Below, one piece after another: positions 43,322 to 52,807 of a DNA stretch of 64,000 nucleotides. The DNA comes from Candidatus Uhrbacteria bacterium (GTDB lineage: Bacteria > Patescibacteriota > Patescibacteriia > 2-12-FULL-60-25): NCBI GenBank assembly GCA_020850575.1, contig JADZEJ010000001.1, positions 124,001 through 188,000 of the forward strand, in the 5' to 3' direction. The first letter of the stretch is position 1. Every line of letters begins with the position of its first letter. Made by a program: the position numbers and the translations under genes. The notes below the pieces were generated by a model. The model was not told the DNA's origin, did not search any database, and saw only the letters and a list, made by a program, of their open reading frames with translations.

Positions 43322-45627
43322 AGGTTTGATAAGTAATTTAGAAGGTTTGTAGCGTATGTCCGTCGGTCTTCTTCATTTGAATTGCCGACAAATTGGTGAT
43401 GATCTGGGTTTAGCGATTCTCGAAATTGATGCAGCTCTGTTTTTTGTTGATCTGTTATTACGCCCTTTGTGTGTAGATCATTGATAAAATTTTTGAGGGG
43501 TGATGTTGTGACTTGCTGATCTCGAATATTCTTCTGGTATGCTACTTGTAGGTATTTTTCAAGATATACGCGAAGGTCTTTTGTAATATCGTCTGTGTGC
43601 TTGCGCTCAATAAAGGAATAGATTTTCTCGAACGCTTGCTCATAGTCTGACAACACAAATTCATCTGTATTGAGCGGCTCAAAAGTGCTCGTCTGATCGT
43701 TTTTGTGAATCCTGAAGTACCCAGCATCAGCCTTAGTTTGTACCATCTTTTTTACAAGGGGGGGATAGTGAGTTAGAATGAGTAATTGCTTAAAGTCATT
43801 GCTGAGTTGCTTCACTATATCCACAGAAATACTGATGCGATTATCGTCAAAACTCACGACGGGATCGTCTAATACAACCATGAGGTCGGCCTTGTTGGTT
43901 TGATATTTCAGCTTCGTGAGAAAAATGGCGAAAGCAAGGCTGCGTTTATCTGATTCGCTCATCACCTTGGAAATATCTTGGTGTTCAACATTAGCTCCTT
44001 TATATGAGACCTTAAGCTCATAAATTTTCTTGTCCCCACGATTATTGGTACTACTTTGCAATACAAAATCGCCACTCCCGAGTTGGGAATATATAGAATT
44101 CAGTTCTGTGAAATATTTGGAGATGTAGCCAGACTGTTGGGTCTCCAGTTCTTGGGTTTTGGTAACAATGTCTTTTTCGAGCTTTTGAATTTCACCTTGT
44201 TGTCGTACTCTTTCAACACAATCTGCATCCTGATCTAAACGAGCGATTTTTTCTTCAACAATCCTTATAGTTTTGTGCGCATCTGCTTGTTCAGTGCTAA
44301 CCTGAGCGGGAGTTAGCTTAGCGTGATTCTCCTTCAGTTTTTTTGCTTTTGTAATGAGTACCTCTGTTCTTGTTGTTTGCTTTTTCAATTCAGTTGAGAA
44401 TGCGGAAATCGACACCGTAAGGTCTGTACCCAAAGTCATGTCGCTCAAAGCAGCATGGGGCTCTTTGTTCTTCTTCTCCACAGCATCCTTCACGGTGTTT
44501 TTCCATGCTGTCAGTTTGGTGTTCACTTCTGTTTCCAGTCGCTTCAACTCATCAAGTATCAACTCAGTTTCAATGGCAGAATCAAACGCTTTGTATTTTT
44601 GGAGTGAGACTTGCGCCTGAAGGAAACCAGCGTGCACATTTACACTTAATCCGTTCACCGCGTTTTCCGCACTGGAGAGGTTTTGTGAAATCGTACTAGC
44701 AAATCGCTCGTAGTTTTGGTTGAAATAGGCGTGGTATGCATCAAGCAACTTCTTTGCATCTCCCGCTATTGCTTGACCACAGAACGGACAATCGTCCGCT
44801 TTTTTGTACTTGAGTCCTTGTTTGATCCACGACTGCGAACCTCCGCCAGTAATACATTTTGTTGTGTGCGCGCTGATGGCATCGAGTGTTTCTTTCGTAA
44901 CATCTTTAAAATCCTTTGCAAATTCCACATTCAGCTTGCTGATAATATCCGTCAGTTTGACCTCCAACCCGAAAGTCGGAACGGTGATATCTGGCAACGC
45001 CGCAATCTGCGACTGATTGGCATAATTACTAACATCCTGTTTCTTGGTGGCGATCAAGGCTTCAAGTACCGCTTTATCTTCGGTCACTTTCAGTTGCACG
45101 AACCTTTCACGCTCCGCATCAGTCGTAAGTTTGGTGAAATATGATGGAGTCTTGAGAGTTGTTCTCTTGGTACGCACCGTCTCTTTCATTTCTCGAATTT
45201 CCTCGGATAGCTTCACGCCTTGCTCCCCAAGAATAAAATCTGACAGAGCTTCCTTGTTTTCGCGTTCAATCCTAAATCCCGTAATAACATTGCGGTGGAT
45301 AAAGTCATTATCGAACACGAAGATTTTACCCTGAAGATCGGTACAATCCCAGCCAGCAGTAGTAAATCTGTAGGGCTTTTCAGTCTTGCCATCCATGCAG
45401 CACAAAATCACTTCTTGCTGCGTGGTCGTGTCGGCAGGAATGGATTTACGTTTGGTGATGTGGTCTGGATTATTGCACGCCAAGGAATTAAAAATGTCCT
45501 TGAGTGTTGTCTTCCCAAAGGTATTGAGACCGTAAAAGACAACGGTTTTGCCAAATTCAAACTTTCCCAAGCCATCAGCTTTTCGGAATACACCAGTTTG
45601 TGTGATTTTTTGGAAACGCTTGAGCAT
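43318..45627 (-). CDS. RloC-like anticodon nuclease with zinc-hook coiled coil
   Basis: This 769-residue AAA_13/ABC-type ATPase has Walker A GLNTFGKT (residues 33-40) and a long helical region. Within it, CPFCGQ (Cys 280 and Cys 283) is a CxxC zinc-hook motif. The ABC signature-like [13 protein letters not shown] and Walker [13 protein letters not shown] follow. The C-terminal region has LRVYLEKYL, an R-x3-E arrangement, and later LNPDHHQF, resembling the Arg-Glu-His triad of PrrC and RloC tRNases. RloC proteins cut and excise the tRNA wobble base when restriction fails. Position inside an hsd operon, between hsdS and hsdR, agrees with the origin of the name (restriction-linked ORF). Nuclease activity is inferred. 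Confidence 0.72.
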   Translation of the reverse strand: MLKRFQKITQTGVFRKADGLGKFEFGKTVVFYGLNTFGKTTLKDIFNSLACNNPDHITKRKSIPADTTTQQEVILCCMDGKTEKPYRFTTAGWDCTDLQGKIFVFDNDFIHRNVITGFRIERENKEALSDFILGEQGVKLSEEIREMKETVRTKRTTLKTPSYFTKLTTDAERERFVQLKVTEDKAVLEALIATKKQDVSNYANQSQIAALPDITVPTFGLEVKLTDIISKLNVEFAKDFKDVTKETLDAISAHTTKCITGGGSQSWIKQGLKYKKADDCPFCGQAIAGDAKKLLDAYHAYFNQNYERFASTISQNLSSAENAVNGLSVNVHAGFLQAQVSLQKYKAFDSAIETELILDELKRLETEVNTKLTAWKNTVKDAVEKKNKEPHAALSDMTLGTDLTVSISAFSTELKKQTTRTEVLITKAKKLKENHAKLTPAQVSTEQADAHKTIRIVEEKIARLDQDADCVERVRQQGEIQKLEKDIVTKTQELETQQSGYISKYFTELNSIYSQLGSGDFVLQSSTNNRGDKKIYELKVSYKGANVEHQDISKVMSESDKRSLAFAIFLTKLKYQTNKADLMVVLDDPVVSFDDNRISISVDIVKQLSNDFKQLLILTHYPPLVKKMVQTKADAGYFRIHKNDQTSTFEPLNTDEFVLSDYEQAFEKIYSFIERKHTDDITKDLRVYLEKYLQVAYQKNIRDQQVTTSPLKNFINDLHTKGVITDQQKTELHQFRESLNPDHHQFVGNSNEEDRRTYATNLLNYLSNL

Positions 45628-45632
45628 ATGAT

Positions 45633-46835
45633 TTATGAAACATTTTTCACTCGTACCTCACCACTCATCATGCGAGGAAGCAAGGAGTCGCGAAGGGTGG
45701 AGAGGGTTTTGATTGTCTGCGTGTTCAATGCGATTTTTTCAAATAATGCATCAGCAACGAGCGCAAAAAGCCTGAGCACGGAATCGCTCGGGATAAGGAC
45801 CCTAATCTGACGTATCGATTCCGAATTCACTGCCGTTGCAATTGAAGACGTGCTACCTAAGCTGTCGTAGTTGAAATTCTTAAAGAAAAGGTATGTGTAT
45901 TCTGTCGGTAGTAAATGTGTTTTGATGTGCGCTATCGCCTCATTCGAGTACATGTCTTCCGACACAATCGCAACACGTCCAACCGTCAACTTAAAACTCA
46001 CAACAACCGTTCCTTTTGGAATCAATGGAACTCTAAATCGTTCCACAGCTGTGGCTGTTAGATACTCACTTGTCGTATCTACAAACATTCCAGACGCACC
46101 AAGATCTTTAATTGAAATCCATTTTTTGTCGCTACTGTTCCCCGAGAACCATTCACTTTCTTTTCGTGGGGGTGTGCGCCCAATTGTTACGTCAGCGATT
46201 TCAGACAATCTTTTTATTTTCCACCCCTCAGGCATTTCCCCAAGTTCACCATCCACCATCTTTCCACCGCTCTTTTTGTATGGATGACCATTCTCATTCG
46301 GAAAATTAAACTCCACAAACCACTCATGAAAGAGTTGTTGCGCAATGGCCTCCAATGTTTTGTTTTGAGTGTGGAGGAGCTCGATTTTGTCGTCGAGAGA
46401 AGAGAGGACGGCAGCGATGGCGCGTTGTTCGCACAATTCAGGAAGTAAAATCGAACGAGTATATGCGTTATTTCTGTTTAATCCAGGTACTGCTGAATCA
46501 GAATTCATTTCATTCAAACCCAAGCTAAGCAAAAGATTGTACAGAAAATCTAAATCGCATTGCGTATCTTTTTGCGTAATATAAAAAACTGTATCAATTG
46601 GATAAAATGGTGTTTCCGATTTATAAATCGCGCCAACTGTTCCTTTTCTTCCAATAATTATTCCACGTTCTTTTACTAACGCTTCATTGTTCCATCCTGT
46701 TATTCCACTAGAACCATAAACAGGTACAGATCCAGCTATACGCTTTTCTGACTGGAGACTTTTTCCATAATTCAAAACTGCCACTTCCCCTAACGTCGCT
46801 TCTCTCCAGCCTGATTGTGATTTAGTCGTACTCAT
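45633..46835 (-). CDS. hsdS: Type I restriction enzyme, HsdS specificity subunit
   Basis: The 400-residue product has two target-recognition domains joined by conserved helices. The first starts GWREATLGEVAVLNYGKS, with the helix EQRAIAAVLSSLDDKIELLH near residue 140-160. The second starts GWKIKRLSEIADVTIGRTP and ends with the repeat-like helix ALFEKIALNTQTIKTLSTLR. This two-TRD layout recognises a bipartite DNA site. It starts two bases after the hsdM stop and ends five bases before the RloC-like gene. Confidence 0.95.
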   Translation of the reverse strand: MSTTKSQSGWREATLGEVAVLNYGKSLQSEKRIAGSVPVYGSSGITGWNNEALVKERGIIIGRKGTVGAIYKSETPFYPIDTVFYITQKDTQCDLDFLYNLLLSLGLNEMNSDSAVPGLNRNNAYTRSILLPELCEQRAIAAVLSSLDDKIELLHTQNKTLEAIAQQLFHEWFVEFNFPNENGHPYKKSGGKMVDGELGEMPEGWKIKRLSEIADVTIGRTPPRKESEWFSGNSSDKKWISIKDLGASGMFVDTTSEYLTATAVERFRVPLIPKGTVVVSFKLTVGRVAIVSEDMYSNEAIAHIKTHLLPTEYTYLFFKNFNYDSLGSTSSIATAVNSESIRQIRVLIPSDSVLRLFALVADALFEKIALNTQTIKTLSTLRDSLLPRMMSGEVRVKNVS

Positions 46836-46837
46836 AG

Positions 46838-47545
46838 CTATAACGTAAATCCGATATTCCCCAGCTGTTTTTTGATCTCTTCATCCAACCGTTTTTCTTC
46901 CTCCATCTGGGTTTTGAGGGTAGCGGTAAGATCGCGCATTTTGTCTTCAAATGGAATGCCATCGCCGGCTTTTTCTTGAATACCAACATAGCGTCCAGCA
47001 GTTAGGACGAATCCATGCTTTTGCACTTCTTCCATGGTGGCGGACTTGCAAAAACCTTTAATGTCTTCGTACTTGCCGTCCTTTTTGCGCCATTCGTGAT
47101 AGGTGTTGGTGACCTTGGCTATGTCTTCTTCGGTGAAGCTACGATGCGTGCGGTCTTCCATGTAGCCGAGTTCGCTTGCATCAATGAAGAGTATTTCCCC
47201 TGTACGTTTGCGATCACCGTTACCAGTGCGCTTGCGCGAGATAAACCAGAGGCAGGCAGGAATTCCAGTATTGTAAAAGAGCTGCGTTGGAAGGGCGACG
47301 ATACAATCCACTAAGTCTGCTTCTACAATGCGCTGGCGTATTTCGCCTTCACCTGAGGTATTGGAAGAGAGAGATCCATTTGCCAATACTAATCCCATCA
47401 CGCCATGTGGCGCGAGATGATAAATCATGTGCTGCATCCAGCCAAAATTGGCATTGTTTGCGGGCGGTACGCCGTATTGCCAACGTGGATCTGTACGAAG
47501 AATATCCTGCCCCCAATCGGATTGATTAAACGGGGGGGTTTGCAA
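46838..47545 (-). CDS. hsdM: HsdM C-terminal part, out of frame with its N-terminus
   Basis: This is the 3' half of the type I methyltransferase gene. The frame becomes HsdM-like at [10 protein letters not shown], the second half of the NPPF catalytic motif, and continues with [21 protein letters not shown] and the rest of the N6-adenine methylase domain. It ends in a helical tail that contacts HsdS. There is no proper start codon (the frame opens at TTG inside the motif), so it is a broken continuation of 47526-48389 and not a separate gene. Removing one base from the C7 run would fuse the halves into about 517 residues, the normal length. Confidence 0.93.
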   Translation of the reverse strand: MQTPPFNQSDWGQDILRTDPRWQYGVPPANNANFGWMQHMIYHLAPHGVMGLVLANGSLSSNTSGEGEIRQRIVEADLVDCIVALPTQLFYNTGIPACLWFISRKRTGNGDRKRTGEILFIDASELGYMEDRTHRSFTEEDIAKVTNTYHEWRKKDGKYEDIKGFCKSATMEEVQKHGFVLTAGRYVGIQEKAGDGIPFEDKMRDLTATLKTQMEEEKRLDEEIKKQLGNIGFTL

Positions 47546-48389
47546 TAATGAAGTCAGCTTTAAGGTCAGGGTGCGCGTCTTTCAAGAATGAACCTTCGCT
47601 ATTCCATTTGATTTGCGATCCATCAATTCCACGAATAGCCAAGTTCATGCGTGCCAAACGATAGGTGGTCTGATTGCTTTCTTGTCCGAAGATAGAAATG
47701 TCGTCAATGTTTCCTTGGTGCTCTTCCACAAATTTTTCACTCATGATGAACATGCCCCCGCTGCCACAAGCGGGGTCGTACACGCGCCCTTTGTAAGGCT
47801 CCACCATTTCAACGAGCAAACGCACGATGGATTTTGGGGTGTAAAATTGTCCGCCCTTTTTACCTTCGGCATTGGCAAATTCTCCAAGGAAGTATTCGTA
47901 CACACGGCCAAGCAAGTCTTTTGACTTTGCGGCTTCACTACCAAGCGCGGTGTTACTGATGAGGTCTAGTAGTCCGCCGAGGGCGGCTTTGTCCAAGTTT
48001 GGTTTCGCAAACACTTTCGCTAATATACCTTTCAGCGTCGGATTTTCTTTTTCGATCAGCTCCATTGCCTCATCAAGGTCGGTTCCAATAGAAGGGAGCT
48101 TTGCTCTTGAGTGGAGATAAGACCATCGGGCATTTTGCGGAACCCAAAAAACATTTTGCGCGCGATATTCATCCTGATCTTCCGGATCAGCGCCTTCATA
48201 TTCGCCTTTGCCTTCATTTAACTTGTTATAAAGCTCTTCAAAAGAATCGGAAATGTATTTTAGAAAAACAAGGCCGAGCACAATATGCTTATATTCCGCA
48301 GCATCAATATTCTTGCGTAGCTTGTCAGCCGCTTTGAAGAGTTGCTTTTCGAGGCTTTCATTCGCCTTGTTGTTGATAGTTTTTGCCAT
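47526..48389 (-). CDS. hsdM: HsdM N-terminal part, truncated by frameshift
   Basis: The 287-residue frame holds the helical HsdM N-terminal domain ([19 protein letters not shown]), the SAM-binding motif I ([13 protein letters not shown]) and ends at [10 protein letters not shown] followed by a stop. The expected continuation [10 protein letters not shown] is in another frame from 47545. As it stands the product lacks half of the catalytic motif and the rest of the domain, so the methyltransferase would be inactive while hsdR is intact. A TATAAT lies six bases before the ATG. Confidence 0.95.
   Translation of the reverse strand: MAKTINNKANESLEKQLFKAADKLRKNIDAAEYKHIVLGLVFLKYISDSFEELYNKLNEGKGEYEGADPEDQDEYRAQNVFWVPQNARWSYLHSRAKLPSIGTDLDEAMELIEKENPTLKGILAKVFAKPNLDKAALGGLLDLISNTALGSEAAKSKDLLGRVYEYFLGEFANAEGKKGGQFYTPKSIVRLLVEMVEPYKGRVYDPACGSGGMFIMSEKFVEEHQGNIDDISIFGQESNQTTYRLARMNLAIRGIDGSQIKWNSEGSFLKDAHPDLKADFIIANPPV
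47533..47539. repeat. Seven-base G/C homopolymer at the hsdM frameshift
   Basis: The plus strand reads G7 (C7 in the coding strand), directly inside codons for the NPPF motif. Six C residues would restore the reading frame. It is long enough to slip during replication, and also to cause a sequencing or assembly error. Confidence 0.9.
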
Positions 48390-48645
48390 ATATTTATTAT
48401 ATTACTTCATCAAGCGTACCTACTTAACAAGTTGTCAGCTTTTTATCGTTTTTAACGTCGGATTGGTTACTGTGTCTGATTCTATTTTATTGTAAATTAA
48501 ACAAGATGTCTTTTTTACCCGGTGATTGGTTTTTTAATCATACAAGACATGTCATCTATGATTACCCGTAATTCTAATGCGTAGGTCATATTTTACAAGA
48601 GATTTTTTCAATAATCGACTATTCAAGCACTTTCTGCGTAAAACA

Positions 48646-48674
48646 AAAATCCCTCCAAAATGGAGGGATTTTTG
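48646..48674 (-). terminator. Bidirectional terminator downstream of tRNA-Ala
   Basis: AAATCCCTCC, loop of four, GGAGGGATTT, flanked by T runs on both strands. It lies directly after the tRNA on the minus strand. Confidence 0.8.
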
Positions 48675-48675
48675 T

Positions 48676-48751
48676 TGGTGGACCCTGTCGGGCTCGAACC
48701 GACCACCCCCTGCTTGCAAAGCAGGTGCTCTACCAAATGAGCTAAGGGCCC
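48676..48751 (-). tRNA. tRNA-Ala (UGC), CCA encoded
   Basis: The cloverleaf on the minus strand has acceptor GGGCCCT with AGGGTCC (one G-U pair), anticodon stem CCTGC with GCAGG around TTTGCAA giving UGC, T loop TTCGAGC, discriminator A and encoded CCA. It decodes GCA and related Ala codons. Confidence 0.95.
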
Positions 48752-48773
48752 AATACATTTCTCTTGTGGCGGC

Positions 48774-48802
48774 ATCATACCTAGATGTTTGAATTTGGTC
48801 AA
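48774..48802 (-). promoter_or_regulatory. Promoter of tRNA-Ala
   Basis: TTGACC (48797-48802), exactly 17 bases, TATGAT (48774-48779), about 22 bases before the mature 5' end. Confidence 0.7.
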
Positions 48803-48857
48803 TCAATACCACTTTCCAATCCCTTTTTTTTCGGATATGCTGTTTTGAGCAGCATTT

Positions 48858-49586
48858 ATGAAAAAATGGACTACATTACTTAAAAGCTTGGGATTCACGG
48901 ATAGTGAAAGCAAGATTTATCTTATTACTTCAGAAATGGGACCATCTTCTGTGCAAGAAATCGCGAAACGAGCAGATGTTTCTCGTGTTACCACGTATGC
49001 AGTAATTGAATCTTTAACCGGTCATGGTCTCATGAGTTCGGTACAAAAAGGGAAAAAAACCTATTTTACCGCTGAAGCTCCGGAACGATTGGTAGCCTAC
49101 ATGCAAATGCGTATGAGGAATATGGAGTCAACGTTAAAAGAAGTAGCATCCGCAGTTGATGAATTAAAATTAATGCGAGGTGGCGAGAAACCAGTCGTGA
49201 AATTATTTGAAGGTCCTGAAGCACTTAAAGCTATTCATGATGACGTGCTTTTAAGCAAGCCTAAACAAGTGTATGAATTCGGTAATTTAGACGAAATCAA
49301 TACATTGTACGAGGGTACTGATTTGGATACGTTTAAACAGCAATTGGCTCGTATGAGTCCTGAAATCCGAGGTTTTATGCTTACGCGGGGAGAATTGAAA
49401 TCGCATGGGAAGAATGTTGTTAACGTCAAGTTATCCAAAGAAAAATATTCTTTTGACGGAGATGTTCTGGTGTATGGTACTAAAGTTGCGCTTTCGACTT
49501 TTAAAGGTCGTCAAATTTCAGTTTTAATTGATAGTCATATTTTGGCTGATACCATGCGAGCCATGTTTGATTCCATCAAACCGTAA
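48858..49586 (+). CDS. TrmB-family transcriptional regulator
   Basis: This 242-residue protein has an N-terminal winged helix (LLKSLGFTDSESKIYLIT...SVQEIAKRADVSRVTTYAVI) typical of TrmB, a short helical linker, and a C-terminal domain with VVKLFEGPEALKAIHDDVL, as in TrmB-like sensors. These regulators often respond to sugars. No adjacent operon suggests a target, so its regulon is unknown; the region upstream of its ATG contains a short inverted repeat (ATGCTG...CAGCAT) that might be autoregulatory. Confidence 0.85.
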   Translation: MKKWTTLLKSLGFTDSESKIYLITSEMGPSSVQEIAKRADVSRVTTYAVIESLTGHGLMSSVQKGKKTYFTAEAPERLVAYMQMRMRNMESTLKEVASAVDELKLMRGGEKPVVKLFEGPEALKAIHDDVLLSKPKQVYEFGNLDEINTLYEGTDLDTFKQQLARMSPEIRGFMLTRGELKSHGKNVVNVKLSKEKYSFDGDVLVYGTKVALSTFKGRQISVLIDSHILADTMRAMFDSIKP

Positions 49587-50186
49587 ATCGTGTATCTCGT
49601 CTGAAAATTATATTGGTTTTCATCCAATTTCAGGTGTAACTAAAAATCCCCTCCTGTTATACAGAAGAGATCAACTCTTCAATGGAGGGGAGTCTTGCAA
49701 CTAACATACATAATTATGTATGAATTTGCTTAAAGATAAGAAGACTTTGCCTGTTGTTTTTTTCACTATTTTATCCAGTACACATGATGTTCTCCTTTGC
49801 TACATCTTGGTGTAGGTCTAGATAAATCACGTCTGTTTTCTATTTTTGAAAATCAAGGTCTTCTCGCTTAGCGCTTCATGGAAACGCGCCAAGACATTAT
49901 TTTGATGTCAACAACTGAAAAATCAGTCGTATGTATGATGTATCATGGTTTGCTCTTTTTGTCAATCAAATACCCACAATTTCTTAGTCTTTTTTGAATA
50001 GTGGGCATTATGTATCTTTGATATTACTTTGATTTGAAATTACCTTGATTTTTGGTTTGTATCTTCTACAATCGTAGATGGTATCCAAAATATTCATAAA
50101 CAAATTGTTTTTCATTTGGTGGCTTTATTTGTTACCGTTAGAATAACCGGTATTTTTTATCTCTCGCCATAGAAGACATTCTGTTT
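49587..50186. other. 600-base AT-rich intergenic stretch with one complex hairpin
   Basis: No gene was found. At 49646-49692 ATCCCCTCC and GGAGGGGA bracket an inner hairpin GAAGAG...CTCTTC; on the minus strand TTTTT follows, so it could end a leftward transcript from this gap. The rest is AT-rich, without long frames. The promoter of the CCA-adding enzyme gene closes the stretch at 50187-50192. Confidence 0.5.
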
Positions 50187-50192
50187 TATGCT
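50187..50192 (+). promoter_or_regulatory. -10 box of the CCA-adding enzyme gene
   Basis: TATGCT ends eight bases before the ATG at 50201; no Shine-Dalgarno site is visible. Confidence 0.5.
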
Positions 50193-50200
50193 AAGAGCAC

Positions 50201-51562
50201 ATGAAGTTTAGTCGTCAAAATCGAACGCTCAAACTGCGGCTTCAACGCTGCCATTCTCGTCTTGTTGAAGCTATTGTAAAAATTGCTGAAACAGTCGCTC
50301 AACATCCAACAAATCCTTTCGGTAGACCCCCGCGAGCTTTTTTGGTCGGTGGTTTGGTACGTGATCTGGCCTTGGGTCATTATTCCGGTTTGGATGCCGA
50401 TATGGAGGTTTATGGTGTGCAAGCAGAAATTCTTGAAGCCATGTTTCGTCCCCTGTTTCCAGAAGCAACTTTTTCAACGGTTGGTAAATCATTTGGTATT
50501 TTGAAAATTTCTCTTGAAGACGGCTTATCTCTTGATCTTGCTTTACCACGGACGGAATCTAAAGAAGGCGATGGTCACCGTGGGTTTAGGATTATTGGTG
50601 ATCCGAACTTAGATCCAGAAACTGCTGCTCGAAGACGAGATTTTACAATAAATTCCATCAGTCTTGATCCTTTAACGGGAACTCTTATCGACCCGCTGCA
50701 TGGATTATTTGATTTGGAAGAAGGAATTTTACGTGTAGCTGATAAAAATACTTTTGGTGATGATCCATTGCGTGTACTGCGTGCGGTACAACTTGTAGGG
50801 CGTTTTAACTTACGAGTTGAAAATGATACTTTTGATATCATTCAACGCATGGTTACATCGCCAGATTTTCGAACTTTATCGATTGAACGTACAACGGATG
50901 AATGGAAAAAATTATTTACGAAGGCACTTTTTCCAAGCCGTGGATTACAATTTGCTTCCGATATCGGACTTACGGATTTTCCAGTCGTAATGACAACCGA
51001 TATCTGTGTCCAGCTTGCACAAAAAGAAAAACTCTCAAACGAAGAACGTCTTATTTCAATGCTGGCGCTTCTTTTGGTATCGCATACACCTGAAGAACTA
51101 TCCACGCTTTTTCAACGATATTTATTTGGATCCTCCGTTGAACAGGGCGTACTTGGCGTTTTGCACGGACTCCGTGCAGTACAGGTATTGCAAGATAACC
51201 CAAATGCTTTACGCCAATTTTTACGTGACTTACTCCCAGTGCGCATCTCGACTTTTTTTGTGACGGCTCTTGCGAACGGTACTTTGAGTCATGCCAGAGC
51301 ACACACTTGGCGGAAACTTATCAAAGAACATAATCTCCAATATCAAGCTGAAAATACCTTATTGCGTGGTCAAGATTTAATTGATCTTGGATTACCAGCC
51401 GGTTCGCAAATTGGACTTTGGATTGTTTATATTGAAACATTACGTGATGCTGGAAAAATTTCCACTCGTGAACAAGCCTTACAAATTGTTACCGAACTTA
51501 TCAAGGTATGCCCTACCCCGCCCCCGAACACTCAAAACGAATCTACACAGGAGAAATATTAA
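50201..51562 (+). CDS. cca: tRNA nucleotidyltransferase / poly(A) polymerase family protein
   Basis: The 453-residue product belongs to the class II CCA-adding enzyme family. FLVGGLVRDLALG is the nucleotide-binding start, GLDADMEVYG carries the catalytic Asp pair, and ARRRDFTINSISLDPLTGTLIDPLHG and DDPLRVLRAVQLVGRFNL are further motifs. The C-terminal half is helical and less conserved; no HD domain was recognised. All three tRNA genes here already encode CCA, so its role would be repair or tailing. Its 3' end overlaps the next gene by 55 bases. Confidence 0.92.
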   Translation: MKFSRQNRTLKLRLQRCHSRLVEAIVKIAETVAQHPTNPFGRPPRAFLVGGLVRDLALGHYSGLDADMEVYGVQAEILEAMFRPLFPEATFSTVGKSFGILKISLEDGLSLDLALPRTESKEGDGHRGFRIIGDPNLDPETAARRRDFTINSISLDPLTGTLIDPLHGLFDLEEGILRVADKNTFGDDPLRVLRAVQLVGRFNLRVENDTFDIIQRMVTSPDFRTLSIERTTDEWKKLFTKALFPSRGLQFASDIGLTDFPVVMTTDICVQLAQKEKLSNEERLISMLALLLVSHTPEELSTLFQRYLFGSSVEQGVLGVLHGLRAVQVLQDNPNALRQFLRDLLPVRISTFFVTALANGTLSHARAHTWRKLIKEHNLQYQAENTLLRGQDLIDLGLPAGSQIGLWIVYIETLRDAGKISTREQALQIVTELIKVCPTPPPNTQNESTQEKY

Positions 51563-52071
51563 ATGTTCATACCTGGGATCAGACACTCTTTGACGGCTCG
51601 ACACACTTATTTGAATGTGTTGTACGTCAAGATTCAGCGAATATTATTCCATTTCTTGATAAAGATACGGTTCTTCTTACCAAACAAGAGCAACCAGGGC
51701 GTCCAACGTTTATCGATGTGCCGGGAGGCAGAATTGAGACTGGCGAAGATCCGCAAAATGCGGCATTACGTGAACTGCGTGAAGAATCAGGTTATCATGC
51801 ACAAGCTCACCTCTTATGGTCACACAAACTACACACGGGCATGATTCGTTTTGAAGAATATCTTTTTTTAGGAGGTGCACTTACACCTGTTGATCAACAT
51901 TTAGATCCAGGTGAACGTATCGAAACAATTACCGTCTCATGGAAAGAACTTGTACAACTTTGTCTTGAAAATAAGTTACGGCAACCGCACGTTATGCTTG
52001 CCATTTTATGTATGGAATTTAATCAACCAGATCGAAAGCGTTTGCAGAATTTTCTAGAACGGCTCCCTTAA
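51508..52071 (+). CDS. Nudix hydrolase, ADP-ribose pyrophosphatase-like
   Basis: The 187-residue product contains a complete Nudix box: GGRIETGEDPQNAALRELRE followed by ESGY, fitting Gx5Ex7REUxEExGU. The preceding VLLTKQEQPGRPTFIDVP matches the ADP-ribose and NDP-sugar branch of the family. It would hydrolyse a nucleoside diphosphate linked to another moiety, using Mg2+. The start overlaps the CCA enzyme gene by 55 bases, which is long; an internal start cannot be excluded, but the N-terminal strand fits the family. Confidence 0.9.
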   Translation: MPYPAPEHSKRIYTGEILNVHTWDQTLFDGSTHLFECVVRQDSANIIPFLDKDTVLLTKQEQPGRPTFIDVPGGRIETGEDPQNAALRELREESGYHAQAHLLWSHKLHTGMIRFEEYLFLGGALTPVDQHLDPGERIETITVSWKELVQLCLENKLRQPHVMLAILCMEFNQPDRKRLQNFLERLP

Positions 52072-52073
52072 CG

Positions 52074-52079
52074 TAGAAT
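52074..52079 (+). promoter_or_regulatory. Putative -10 box of 52087-52806
   Basis: TAGAAT ends seven bases before the ATG at 52087 and overlaps the end of the Nudix gene. Confidence 0.4.
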
Positions 52080-52086
52080 ACCTGCT

Positions 52087-52806
52087 ATGCGAAAAACTTT
52101 GTCGATATTAGTACCCATCCTACTTGGCGCGCTCGCTGTTGCTATTGGAATGGGAGGTTACCTTAAACAAGCAAATGACGATCGTGAACGCCTAGCTGGA
52201 ATAGCAAAACGTGCGCAAGATGAAGTTACGCGGATTAAAGAAGAAGGGCGTTTTGCTGTGGATCAAGCGAATAAAAAAATAGCCCAAGCTGATATTGAAA
52301 TTTCCAAGGCTCAGAAACAAGTTCAACTCGCACAACAAGAACGTGACTTAATGGCGAGCGCACAACAGCTATTACCTCCAAATGGAAAAACGATAAAAGG
52401 TTGGAAAGATGCGATTAATTTGCCACTTGGAATTTCACTCAAATATCCGCAGGGAACGGAAATTGAATCGAATGATGCACAAAGCTTAACTCTCCTTAAA
52501 ACGATTCCGAATTCAATTTTACCAGCTCAAGATCAACGCTGGTTATCTATTACCCCTTTTGATGAAAAACTAGAACAGGAATTATTATTCCATTTGAGTT
52601 CTTCCACAAATGTTTCGTATTCCGTACACGGACGTTTGTTAGCGGGTAAACGCGGTCAATTGAACGGTCAAACAGGATACATGACCGTACTTCATGTACG
52701 CTCTGCCGGAACTTCCTCACATTTGATATGGATCAAGGAACCTGTTCCTACCAATTCAAAAATCACTGTCACTGATATTTTGTCGACGATTGATTTTTCT
52801 CGATAA
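52087..52806 (+). CDS. Membrane-anchored coiled-coil hypothetical protein
   Basis: This 239-residue product has an N-terminal membrane segment (LSILVPILLGALAVAIGMGG), then a coiled coil of about 80 residues (DDRERLAGIAKRAQDEVTRI ... QVQLAQQERDL) and a beta-rich C-terminal domain (SLKYPQGTEIE, HLIWIKE). This domain resembles the PsbP-like lipoprotein modules that begin with an SLKYP motif, a resemblance not tested. It is probably exposed outside the membrane. It ends immediately before mutY. Confidence 0.65.
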   Translation: MRKTLSILVPILLGALAVAIGMGGYLKQANDDRERLAGIAKRAQDEVTRIKEEGRFAVDQANKKIAQADIEISKAQKQVQLAQQERDLMASAQQLLPPNGKTIKGWKDAINLPLGISLKYPQGTEIESNDAQSLTLLKTIPNSILPAQDQRWLSITPFDEKLEQELLFHLSSSTNVSYSVHGRLLAGKRGQLNGQTGYMTVLHVRSAGTSSHLIWIKEPVPTNSKITVTDILSTIDFSR

Positions 52807-52807
52807 C

